Origin: Hyphomonas sp.
Lineage (GTDB): Bacteria; Pseudomonadota; Alphaproteobacteria; Caulobacterales; Hyphomonadaceae
Direction: 5' to 3'
Length of the DNA: 22,190 nt
NCBI GenBank assembly: GCA_024743015.1
Contig: JANSXJ010000010.1
Coordinates: 1-22,190, forward strand
In this document: in pieces, positions 6,922-14,463 of the stretch
How the letters are laid out: each line of letters begins with the position of its first letter
Numbering within the stretch: the first letter of the stretch is position 1
Position numbers and translations under genes: made by a program
Notes under the pieces: model-generated
Database searches by the model: none
The model's input: the letters and a program-made list of their open reading frames with translations, nothing else
Told to the model about the DNA's origin: nothing

Positions 6922-9051
6922 ATGTTCAGAACGATCTTATTGACCGCCGCCGCGCTTGGCGTTGCCATGACGGCGAATGCGCAATTTGCATTTGAGAATG
7001 AGCAAAAAGCGCTTCGTGAAGACGTTGCTGAGTGCATGCTTGAACGCGGTTTGGATCCGGACGGACCCGTTTCGCCGTTCTGCGTCAGCCGCCAGAACCG
7101 CGTTTTGTCCACGATCGTAACTTTTGGCGACCGTAATCCGCTGAGCGCTGGATCTATATCTATCCTCGATGCCGAGAACATTGAGCGTGTCTCGGCCGAT
7201 CATCCTGCTGAAGTCCTGAACACGCTTCCGGGCGTGAATATCCACACCAATTCCGGACAGGAGCACCTCCTCGCGATCCGGTCTCCCGTGCTGACAGGGG
7301 GCGCGGGGCAGGGGAGTTTCCTCATTCTGGAAAACGGTGTGCCGACCCGTTCGCCGGCCTTCGGTAACGTCAACAGCCTGCTGGAACCTCATCACGAAAC
7401 TGCAGAAACGATTGAGATCGTGCGCGGGCCGGGATCTGCCAAATATGGATCGAACGCCGTACACGGTCTGGTAAATGTCATCCTCGCCGATCCGAGCGGG
7501 GAGGCGTTCAAGCAACTCAATGCATCCTACGGATCGCTCGGCCGGTATAAGGGCGATTTCATCTTTGATCAGGGCTATCTCGGTCGCGCTTCGCTTTCTG
7601 CACAAAAGGATGTGGGCTGGCGCGACGATACAGACGTGTTCCAGTTGAAAGGTTCGGGGGTGGCCGAGACGGTATTCAAAGGCTGGAATGTGACCGCGTG
7701 GGGATCAGCTTCTTATCTCGAGCAGGAAACAGCCGATTTCATCCAGGGACCTGATGCATACGAGGATCGCGATCTCGCCCGTGCGAATGATGACCCGTTG
7801 GCTTATCGCGACGCTTGGTCGGCGCGCGGCGCGCTTCGGCTGGAACGCGAGCAATTCGGCGGAACACTCTCGTTCACACCGTTTGCGCGTATCCAGCAGA
7901 TGGATTTTCGCCAGCACTTCCTGCCATATCGCGGCTTCGAAGAGAACGGTCACAAGGCTATCGGTCTGATGGCCCGATATGACCGCGAATTGAGCGAGAC
8001 AGTCGCTCTTCGTAGCGGTTTGGACGTCGACCTCGCGAGCGGCTACCTGGAGGAGTTTCAACCCAAACCCTTTGGCTTTTTTCCGGGAGATTCGCGCTTC
8101 CCGGTCGGAGTTCACTATGACTATGCCGTAGCGACCCAGGTCGGCGCGCTATGGGGTGAAGTGGATCTTAAACTGTCGGATCAAATGACCCTGTTCGGAG
8201 GGCTGCGCGGCGAGGTTCATGCCTATGACTACGAGACGGACGCGCCAGTTGGCATCAACGGACGCTTCAATGTCCCCGCGGATCGCACTGATGATTTTGA
8301 CTTCATTACGCCAAAGCTCGGTGTTGTTTACGAGGCCACCGATACTCTGTCACTGTACGCTAATTATGCCCGCGGGAGCCGTGCACCTCAGGCGAGTGAT
8401 CTATACCGGCTTCAATCCAGACAAGGTACGGCGGAAGCCAAGGTGGAGACACTCGACAGCTTCGAAGTCGGTTTGCGCGGAAGCGCGCTAGACGGAAACC
8501 TTGTTTTCGATATTGCTGCGTATACCGCAGACAAAGACGATTTCTTCTTCCGGGACTCAGACGGCTTGAATGTTACGGACGGATCCACGCGGCATCAGGG
8601 TATTGAGGTCGCCGCGAACTGGATCTTGAACGATCAGTTCGTACTGGGCGGGAATATCAGCTGGTCTGATCAGACCTATACATTTGATCGGTTCGGCGAA
8701 GCCGGGAATGAGATTATTCGAGACGGCAATCAGATCGACACGGCCCCTGAATGGTTGGCCAATATTGCGCTGACCTGGTCACCGAACGAAACCGCATCCT
8801 TGCAACTGTCCGCAGACTATGTCGGCGAGTATTTCACCAATGCCGCGAACACGCAGGACTATCCCGGCCATCTGGTGGCCAACCTACGCGGCAACTATGC
8901 CGTCAACGACGCTGTCGAAGCCTTTATTATCCTGCGTAATCTAACGGATGAAGCTTATGCTGATCGCGCCGATTTTGCCTTCGGCAACGAACGCTACTTC
9001 CCAGGCGAACCGTTAAACGTCACATTCGGGATCCGAAAAACATTCCAATAA
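6922..9051 (+). CDS. TonB-dependent outer-membrane receptor
   Basis: This is a 709-aa outer-membrane beta-barrel receptor that takes up a ligand using TonB-ExbBD energy. A signal peptide (1-20, ending TANA) precedes a short periplasmic segment with Cys38 and Cys54. A TonB-box-like STIVTFG lies at 63-69. The plug domain follows, with PAEVLNTLPGVNIHT, the IRSPVLTGG region and TIEIVRGPGSAKYGSNAVHG. The rest is barrel with many alternating strands and YANYARGSRAPQASDLYR late in the protein. It ends in GIRKTFQ, with Phe one residue before the end instead of terminal. There is no clear ribosome site at the ATG (GGGAG is 14 nt away), so coupling to the transporter gene is likely. The ligand is unknown; its neighbours suggest a nucleoside or nucleotide, by inference only. 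Confidence 0.93.
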   Translation: MFRTILLTAAALGVAMTANAQFAFENEQKALREDVAECMLERGLDPDGPVSPFCVSRQNRVLSTIVTFGDRNPLSAGSISILDAENIERVSADHPAEVLNTLPGVNIHTNSGQEHLLAIRSPVLTGGAGQGSFLILENGVPTRSPAFGNVNSLLEPHHETAETIEIVRGPGSAKYGSNAVHGLVNVILADPSGEAFKQLNASYGSLGRYKGDFIFDQGYLGRASLSAQKDVGWRDDTDVFQLKGSGVAETVFKGWNVTAWGSASYLEQETADFIQGPDAYEDRDLARANDDPLAYRDAWSARGALRLEREQFGGTLSFTPFARIQQMDFRQHFLPYRGFEENGHKAIGLMARYDRELSETVALRSGLDVDLASGYLEEFQPKPFGFFPGDSRFPVGVHYDYAVATQVGALWGEVDLKLSDQMTLFGGLRGEVHAYDYETDAPVGINGRFNVPADRTDDFDFITPKLGVVYEATDTLSLYANYARGSRAPQASDLYRLQSRQGTAEAKVETLDSFEVGLRGSALDGNLVFDIAAYTADKDDFFFRDSDGLNVTDGSTRHQGIEVAANWILNDQFVLGGNISWSDQTYTFDRFGEAGNEIIRDGNQIDTAPEWLANIALTWSPNETASLQLSADYVGEYFTNAANTQDYPGHLVANLRGNYAVNDAVEAFIILRNLTDEAYADRADFAFGNERYFPGEPLNVTFGIRKTFQ

Positions 9052-9072
9052 ACTCCAGCCGAGGCCACCGCC

Positions 9073-9681
9073 ATGAAGCTTTATCACGCCCCTCAAGCCG
9101 TTAATCCCGAACGAACGTACAATTTCCTCAAAGCCAAGGGAAAACTCGATGCGGTGGAGATTGTTGAGATTTCGATCATGAAAGGCGAACACAAGCAGCC
9201 TGAGTATCGCGAGCTCTCCCCGTTTTCACAGGTGCCCGTACTGGTGCTCGACGACGGCACGACGATTACGGAGAGCCGGGCAATTTGCAGCTACTTCGAG
9301 CACATGTTCCCCGATCCGAACCTGATGGGATCCGATGCACTCGAGAAAGGCCACATCGAGATGTGGGACCGACGCGTAGAGTTCATGATGATGATGCAAT
9401 TTGCGACATGGTTCCGCAACGCACACCCCATCATGGCGCCGTTGGAAAACCCTCAACTACCGGAAGCCGCTGCGAAAGCCGAGAAGAGCGTGAAGAAGTT
9501 TGCCGAACGCCTCGACAAGCATCTGGCAGGTAAGGATTGGGTCGCCGCAGAGCGGTTCTCAATCGCGGATATAACTCTGTTCCTGACCTGTGGGTTTTGC
9601 GGCGTCATGCGCTGGAAACCCCAGCAAGACCACGAAAACATTGGTCGCCACTTCGAAAACGTCGCTGCGCGCCTAGCGTAA
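9073..9681 (+). CDS. Glutathione S-transferase family protein
   Basis: This is a 202-aa cytoplasmic GST with an N-terminal thioredoxin-like domain (1-80) and a C-terminal helical domain. The glutathione-binding elements are visible: LSPFSQVPVLVLDDG with the cis-Pro after Val54, and the TESRAI motif with Glu67-Ser68, which holds the gamma-glutamyl part. DWVAAERFSIADITLFL (about 156-172) is the C-terminal capping motif. The N-terminal residues are MKLYHAPQAVNPERT; the catalytic Ser/Cys/Tyr class cannot be fixed from sequence alone. The ATG has GAGG upstream and lies 21 nt after the TonB receptor stop, so it probably belongs to that operon. The 3' end overlaps the convergent nnrD gene by 9 bp. 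gshA for glutathione synthesis is in the same window but in another unit. Confidence 0.92.
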   Translation: MKLYHAPQAVNPERTYNFLKAKGKLDAVEIVEISIMKGEHKQPEYRELSPFSQVPVLVLDDGTTITESRAICSYFEHMFPDPNLMGSDALEKGHIEMWDRRVEFMMMMQFATWFRNAHPIMAPLENPQLPEAAAKAEKSVKKFAERLDKHLAGKDWVAAERFSIADITLFLTCGFCGVMRWKPQQDHENIGRHFENVAARLA

Positions 9682-10488
9682 CAGATCGGCCAGAGCAGGA
9701 CGCAACTCGATCAGCAGGTCCTGCGGGACGAGACCGGGGCCTACGCGGAGACTAGCGTCTCCGTGCAACCAAACGCCCGCACAAGCGGCTTCGAACGCAG
9801 GCATCGCTTGCGCGAGTAATCCGGCGATCATGCCTGCCAGCACGTCGCCGGTCCCGGCTTTTGCGAGATACGGGGACGCGTGACCGTTCTCAGCCAAGCG
9901 CCCGTCTGGCGCGGCGATGAGCGTTCGAGACCCCTTCAATACGACCACCACATTCAATTGCTTCGCAACGTCAATCGCTTTCTGTGCCGGGTTATCGCCA
10001 ATCTTTCCAAAATAGCGCTCAAACTCGCCGGCGTGCGGTGTGATGACTTTGGTGGGATGATCGAGCTCACCACAGAGTCGGATCGCGTCAGCGTCCAGGA
10101 CCAATCCTAGCGCCTTGTTAGAGGCCTTGATCACTTCACCAGCGTTTGAATCACAACCTCCTGGCCCGGCCAGGATCACGTTCGGACGATTGATCTCATC
10201 CAGGCCTTCTTCTCGCACCATGATGTCAGCGGGTAGCGTCGCACGATAAACCTGGGCTTGTTCAGCGCTCAAAACAGTAACGAGACCGCTCCCAATGCGC
10301 GAACTCGCCTCCGCCGCGAGACGGGTTGCGCCTGTATAGGATTTGGAACCCAACAGGAGCGTATGTCCGCGAGAATATTTATAATCGTCCGCATGCGGTC
10401 GCGGCAACGCTTCGCGCCAGAGGTTGGGAGTGTTGGATAGAGGCTTCACCCCGGATATATGCAGCCGAGCAACGGCGAACGCTAGCAT
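9673..10488 (-). CDS. nnrD: ADP-dependent NAD(P)H-hydrate dehydratase (stand-alone)
   Basis: This is a 271-aa cytoplasmic repair enzyme that converts the S form of hydrated NAD(P)H back to NAD(P)H using ADP. Ribokinase-like fold landmarks are YKYSRGHTLLLG (36-47), SRIGSGLVTVLS, the AGPGG turn, VLDADAIRL, TPHAGEFERYFG, and AGTGDVLAGMIAGLLAQ with the catalytic Asp. Most bacteria carry this fused to the NnrE epimerase; here only the dehydratase half is present, so the epimerase must be elsewhere or absent. The ATG at 10488 lies 18 nt after the trmFO stop. Its ribosome site is weak, and a GTG at 10449 would remove 13 poorly conserved residues, so the start is uncertain. It forms a two-gene unit with trmFO and converges on the GST gene. 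Confidence 0.92.
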   Translation of the reverse strand: MLAFAVARLHISGVKPLSNTPNLWREALPRPHADDYKYSRGHTLLLGSKSYTGATRLAAEASSRIGSGLVTVLSAEQAQVYRATLPADIMVREEGLDEINRPNVILAGPGGCDSNAGEVIKASNKALGLVLDADAIRLCGELDHPTKVITPHAGEFERYFGKIGDNPAQKAIDVAKQLNVVVVLKGSRTLIAAPDGRLAENGHASPYLAKAGTGDVLAGMIAGLLAQAMPAFEAACAGVWLHGDASLRVGPGLVPQDLLIELRPALADLLR

Positions 10489-10497
10489 TTTCCAGTG

Positions 10498-10519
10498 AAT
10501 ACCTGTTTAGGCAGGGATT
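10498..10519. repeat. Palindromic element, copy 3 (at the trmFO stop)
   Basis: On the minus strand this reads as an imperfect inverted repeat with core CCTGCCTAAACAGG, flanked by ATC/GTAT arms. It agrees with the element at 691-712 at 16 of 22 positions. It supplies the last codons and stop of trmFO (Ile-Pro-Ala-stop) and sits in the short trmFO-nnrD junction. Its recurrence with the same core at 760-781 argues against chance. Confidence 0.45.
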
Positions 10520-11922
10520 GAATCCTTCTGCCGCGCCAGCCACGCATCCACGTCAGTCAGAGCCCGAGCCGCCTGAGAGCGTTTCTTCGCGCGGCCCTTG
10601 TCCTTACCTCTGAGACGCTTGCCGGTTTCGGGATCCTTGGTTTGGACCGTATCCGGATCGGCAGGCGGGAACAGACCGAAATTGATGTTCATCGGTTGGA
10701 AAGTCGCTTTGCCTTCCAGATGTCCGCCCGTAATGTGTTTGATCAGCGCGCCCAACGCCGTGGTTTCAGGAGGATTGGGAAGCTCACGCCCAAGTCGCTC
10801 TGCTGCGGCGAACCGACCGGCGAGCAGCCCCATTGCGGCGCTTTCAACATAGCCTTCGACTCCTGTAACCTGACCGGCGAAACGTATCCTCGGAAGGGAT
10901 TTCATGCGCAGACGTTCGTCGAGCAATTTGGGTGAGTTCAGGAACGTATTTCGATGAATCCCGCCGAGTCGCGCAAATTGTGCGTTTTCCAGACCAGGAA
11001 TCGCGCGGAAGATCTCGGACTGCGCTCCATATTTCAGCTTGGTCTGGAACCCGACCATATTCCACAAGGTCCCAAGCGCATTATCCTGCCTGAGCTGAAC
11101 AACCGCGTGGGCCTTCACGTCTGGATTGTGCGGATTGGTGAGCCCAACGGGTTTCATCGGTCCGAACCGAAGCGTTTCGCGCCCGCGCTCGGCCATGACT
11201 TCGATTGGCAGGCATCCCTCGAAATACGGCGTGTCCTTCTCCCACTCCTTGAACTCGGTTTTTTCACCTTCAATCAGCGCATCGATGAAGGCGTTATATT
11301 GCACTTCATCCAAAGGACAGTTGATATAGGCCGCGGTGTCGCCGTGCGGGCCTGGCTTATCATAGCGCGACTGCCGCCAAGCTTTGTCCATGTCGATGCT
11401 GTCCACATAGACGATCGGTGCAATGGCGTCGAAGAAGGCGAGATCCTCTTCCCCCGTGTGCGCGCGGATCGATTCGGCGAGGGGTAGGGAGGTCAGCGGT
11501 CCTGTTGCGATGATGACACTATCCCAGTCCGCGGGTGGTAGGCCATCAACCTCTTCGCGCACGATACTTATCAAGGGGTGGGCCTCAAGTTTCACCGTCA
11601 CCGCCTCTGCAAAGCCTTCCCGGTCAACCGCCAGTGCGCTCCCGGCGGGAACCTGGTGTTTGTCTGCTGTCGGGATGATGATGCCATTGGCGCGGCGCAT
11701 TTCTTCATGCAGGACGCCGACTGCGTTCAACTCATGATCGTCAGAGCGAAACGAGTTGGAGCAGACGAGTTCCGCAAGCTTATCGGTCTGGTGCGCATCT
11801 GTGCCTTTGACCCCGCGCATTTCGTGCAGAATGACCGGTACGCCCATATTCGCTGCTTGCCAGGCCGCTTCGGAGCCAGCCATGCCGCCGCCGATAATGT
11901 GGATAGGTTTGATCTCACTCAT
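10507..11922 (-). CDS. trmFO: Methylenetetrahydrofolate--tRNA-(uracil-54-C5)-methyltransferase TrmFO
   Basis: TrmFO makes ribothymidine at position 54 of tRNA using methylene-tetrahydrofolate as carbon donor and FADH2 as reductant. From the ATG at 11922 the protein has 471 residues, normal for the family. It begins with the dinucleotide fold [14 protein letters not shown] (8-21). [12 protein letters not shown] has Cys54, followed by [37 protein letters not shown] and [15 protein letters not shown] (Cys237) correspond to the two functional cysteine regions of the family. A basic tail ([20 protein letters not shown]) ends it. The frame extends upstream to 12054, but those residues do not resemble the family and overlap tldE. 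There is no ribosome site before 11922; a promoter at 11929-11957 would start the mRNA at the ATG. Confidence 0.96.
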   Translation of the reverse strand: MSEIKPIHIIGGGMAGSEAAWQAANMGVPVILHEMRGVKGTDAHQTDKLAELVCSNSFRSDDHELNAVGVLHEEMRRANGIIIPTADKHQVPAGSALAVDREGFAEAVTVKLEAHPLISIVREEVDGLPPADWDSVIIATGPLTSLPLAESIRAHTGEEDLAFFDAIAPIVYVDSIDMDKAWRQSRYDKPGPHGDTAAYINCPLDEVQYNAFIDALIEGEKTEFKEWEKDTPYFEGCLPIEVMAERGRETLRFGPMKPVGLTNPHNPDVKAHAVVQLRQDNALGTLWNMVGFQTKLKYGAQSEIFRAIPGLENAQFARLGGIHRNTFLNSPKLLDERLRMKSLPRIRFAGQVTGVEGYVESAAMGLLAGRFAAAERLGRELPNPPETTALGALIKHITGGHLEGKATFQPMNINFGLFPPADPDTVQTKDPETGKRLRGKDKGRAKKRSQAARALTDVDAWLARQKDSIPA

Positions 11923-11928
11923 TCGGGC

Positions 11929-11957
11929 GATTTGCGTCTGATCCCCTGCGACGTCAA
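11929..11957 (-). promoter_or_regulatory. Candidate leaderless promoter of trmFO
   Basis: On the minus strand TTGACG (11957-11952) is followed after 17 nt by CAAATC (11934-11929). It matches the alphaproteobacterial -35 consensus exactly and the -10 loosely (ANAWC part). The trmFO ATG begins 6 nt after the -10 box, where transcription would start, and no Shine-Dalgarno sequence is present. Confidence 0.4.
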
Positions 11958-12005
11958 GCGCAAGGGCGCAGACTAGGGCTAGGCAATCGGAAAGGCGCTC
12001 TCTAA

Positions 12006-13361
12006 ATGGGGCGCATGACGACTGAACAGCTTTCCCCCGAATCGATCCTTTCAAACCTGCTGGAAACTTGCAGCAAGGCTGGCGCGACTGGCGCAGACGC
12101 GTCTTATGGCCGCTCTGACGGCGTGAGCGTCGATGTAAGAGAGGGCAAACTGGAGGGAATAGAGCGTTCCGAAGCCCAGGGCGTATCTCTGCGGTGCATG
12201 TTTGGTCAGCGACAAGCCTCTGTGTCCGGTTCAGACGTATCCGAAGCGGGCCTGAAGGCGCTTGCGGAACGCTGCGTCGCGATGGCGAAGGTTGTACCCG
12301 AAGACCCTTATTGCGGTCTGGCCCCGGCAGAAGACCTGGCTAAGGATCTTCCCGAACTCGATGTCTCAGGCGACGGTGAAATCGCGACGGAGACGCTTGA
12401 ACGTGATGCAATCGCAGCGGAAGCCGCAGCGCTCGCGGTTCCCGGCGTTCAACAAGTCTCAGGGTGCGGCAATGGGTGGAGCGTGAGCGAACGTTGGGTC
12501 GCGGCCACAAATGGGTTTTCTTCGTATCGGTTAAGTGGATCAACCGGTCTCGGACTGGCAGCGGTGGCGGAAAAAGACGGCGCGATGGAACGGGATTATG
12601 AAAGTCGCTCAGTCAGACGGCTGGAGGACAGGCCTTCCGCAGAAGAGATCGGACGCATTGCCGGAGAGCGCACGGTTGCACGGTTGGGCTCGCGCAAAGT
12701 CAAAACCCAGACCGGCACTGTTATCTATGATCGCCGCGTCGCTGGAAGTCTCATCGGTGCGTATCTATCGGCGATCAGTGGGCCGAGTGTCGCGCGCGGG
12801 GTGTCCTTCCTCAAAGACTCTCTGGGAGAGCAAGTATTCGCCTCGGGTGTAAACCTTATCGATGACCCGTTCAGAAAACGCGGGATGGGGAGCCGGGCGC
12901 ATGACGGCGAAGGCCGCGCTGTCGCTCAAGCGAAACTGGTTGAAAACGGCGTCCTGACACGCTGGTTGTTGAACGGTGCCTCCGCCAAACAGCTTGGTGT
13001 GAAGCCAAACGGATATGCCAGTGGCGGTTTTGGTTCGACCCCAAGCGTTGGCGTGTCAAACGCCTATATCGAAGCGGGAACGCGGACCCCGGAGGAGATG
13101 ATGCGGGACGCCGGTAAAGGCCTTCTGGTCACTGACATGTTCGGCCCCTCAATCAACCCAAACACAGGCGATTACTCTGTCGGGGTTGCCGGTTTCTGGT
13201 TTGAGAGCGGCGAGATCCAGTATCCCGTCTCCGAAGTGACCATAGCCGGTGATTTGCCGGGAATGTTCGCGCGTCTGATACCAGCGTCCGATCTGGAGTT
13301 TCGTGGGTCTCGCGATGCGCCATCTCTGTTGATCGAGGACATGTCGATTGCCGGTGAGTGA
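12006..13361 (+). CDS. tldE: TldD/PmbA-family metallopeptidase homologue (TldE/PmbA type)
   Basis: This is a 451-aa PmbA/TldE-type protein. In E. coli, TldE pairs with TldD as a cytoplasmic metalloprotease that degrades unfolded peptides and matures microcin B17 and CcdA; TldE itself lacks the HExxxH zinc site. None is visible here. Typical stretches are [22 protein letters not shown] in the N-terminal half, then [19 protein letters not shown] and [46 protein letters not shown] and [20 protein letters not shown] follow in the C-terminal half. ATGs at 12006 and 12015 are both possible; GGAAAGG lies about 9 nt before the first. No tldD is in the window, which is usual because the pair is often unlinked. 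The 3' end overlaps the next gene by 14 bp. Confidence 0.93.
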   Translation: MGRMTTEQLSPESILSNLLETCSKAGATGADASYGRSDGVSVDVREGKLEGIERSEAQGVSLRCMFGQRQASVSGSDVSEAGLKALAERCVAMAKVVPEDPYCGLAPAEDLAKDLPELDVSGDGEIATETLERDAIAAEAAALAVPGVQQVSGCGNGWSVSERWVAATNGFSSYRLSGSTGLGLAAVAEKDGAMERDYESRSVRRLEDRPSAEEIGRIAGERTVARLGSRKVKTQTGTVIYDRRVAGSLIGAYLSAISGPSVARGVSFLKDSLGEQVFASGVNLIDDPFRKRGMGSRAHDGEGRAVAQAKLVENGVLTRWLLNGASAKQLGVKPNGYASGGFGSTPSVGVSNAYIEAGTRTPEEMMRDAGKGLLVTDMFGPSINPNTGDYSVGVAGFWFESGEIQYPVSEVTIAGDLPGMFARLIPASDLEFRGSRDAPSLLIEDMSIAGE

Positions 13362-14463
13362 TCTCGACCGCGAAGATCTCGACATATTGAGATCTGTTGC
13401 CCGCGAAGCGGGTGAGCTCGCTGTCGACTATTTCGAGCGCTCTGACGTACGGTTCTGGGATAAGTCCAAAGGAAACCCGGTGACCGAGGCGGATCTTGCG
13501 GTGAACAATCTGATCCAGCAGCGCTTGATGCGCGCGCGCCCGGATTATGGCTGGCTTTCGGAAGAAACGGCCATCAATAATGATACACGCACAGCGAAAC
13601 GCGTCTGGATCGTAGATCCTATAGACGGAACCCGCGCCTTCATGCGCCAGGAGCCATATTGGTGCATCGGGCTCGGCGTCCTTGATCAGGGGCTTCCGCA
13701 TGCCGCCGTGGTCCGCGCACCAATTCTCGGAGAAACCTATTCGGCTGTTCGGGGAGGCGGCGCTCGGCTCAATGGCAAGCCCATCAAGGTTACGGATTGC
13801 GCTCAGGAAGACGGCTGCAGAATCATCACCAATGAAGGTATGCTGACACATCCAGCCTGGCCCGTCCCATGGCCCGCAGTAGACCTCGTTCACCCCAAAC
13901 CCAATGCTACTCTCATCCGAATGTGTTGGGTGGCCGCTGGGAAGGCCGATGCGGCACTCACGCTTTGGCGTAAATCGGATTGGGATCTCGCTGCAGGCAC
14001 GCTCGTGGTTGAGGAGGCAGGTGGCGTCGCGACAACCCACCTGGGTGAACCCTACCTTTTCAATCGCGGAGAACCTGCACAAAGAAGTCTGTTGGCGGCT
14101 GGAAAGGCCCTGCATTCCCTGTTATCAGCGCGAGTCAAAGGCGTCAGATTGCCAGATCCGAACTGGACCGTGCGCCCGTATGATCAGACACAGACGATGG
14201 AGCGCCAGACCATGGGCGATACTGCTACTTCAAAACAACTCCTTCACCTCGTCATCGGAGGCGAGTTGAAAGACGTCACCGACGTTCAGTTCGAAGACCT
14301 ATCAAAAATCGACTTCGTAGGGGCGTTTGCCAGCTACAAAGAGGCATATGATGCTTGGAAAGGTGCTGCTCAGCGCACGGTAGACAGCGCAGAGACGCGA
14401 TACTTCATTCTGCACGCGCACAAGCTGCTCGACCCAGAGACAGGTGACCATCATCACGTCTGA
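13348..14463 (+). CDS. Inositol monophosphatase-family phosphatase fused to DUF4170
   Basis: This 371-aa protein joins two modules. Residues 1 to about 265 are an IMPase/CysQ-type Mg2+-dependent phosphatase: EE at 72-73, DPIDGTRAF (90-98), and the closing metal-site motif WDLAAG (212-217). A linker (about 266-290) follows. Residues about 295-371 match DUF4170 (LLHLVIGGELKD, DFVGAFASYKEAYDAWKGAAQ, YFILHAHKLLDPE), normally a free small protein of about 80 residues in alphaproteobacteria. No stop codon lies between them. An internal ATG at 14212 has GGAG at 14199-14202, so DUF4170 may also be made alone. The start is TTG at 13348 or GTG at 13354, both inside tldE. The 3' end overlaps the ABC gene by 20 bp. 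The substrate may be an inositol phosphate, PAP or another sugar phosphate; this is unresolved. Confidence 0.9.
   Translation: MPVSDLDREDLDILRSVAREAGELAVDYFERSDVRFWDKSKGNPVTEADLAVNNLIQQRLMRARPDYGWLSEETAINNDTRTAKRVWIVDPIDGTRAFMRQEPYWCIGLGVLDQGLPHAAVVRAPILGETYSAVRGGGARLNGKPIKVTDCAQEDGCRIITNEGMLTHPAWPVPWPAVDLVHPKPNATLIRMCWVAAGKADAALTLWRKSDWDLAAGTLVVEEAGGVATTHLGEPYLFNRGEPAQRSLLAAGKALHSLLSARVKGVRLPDPNWTVRPYDQTQTMERQTMGDTATSKQLLHLVIGGELKDVTDVQFEDLSKIDFVGAFASYKEAYDAWKGAAQRTVDSAETRYFILHAHKLLDPETGDHHHV

Noticed and set aside
11923..12054. 44-residue N-terminal extension of TrmFO
   Set aside because: The extension precedes the FAD-binding fold, overlaps tldE and the predicted promoter, and is not family-like.
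13153..14115. Minus-strand ORF (320 aa) across tldE and the phosphatase
   Set aside because: It crosses the boundary of two convincing genes and has no domain signature.
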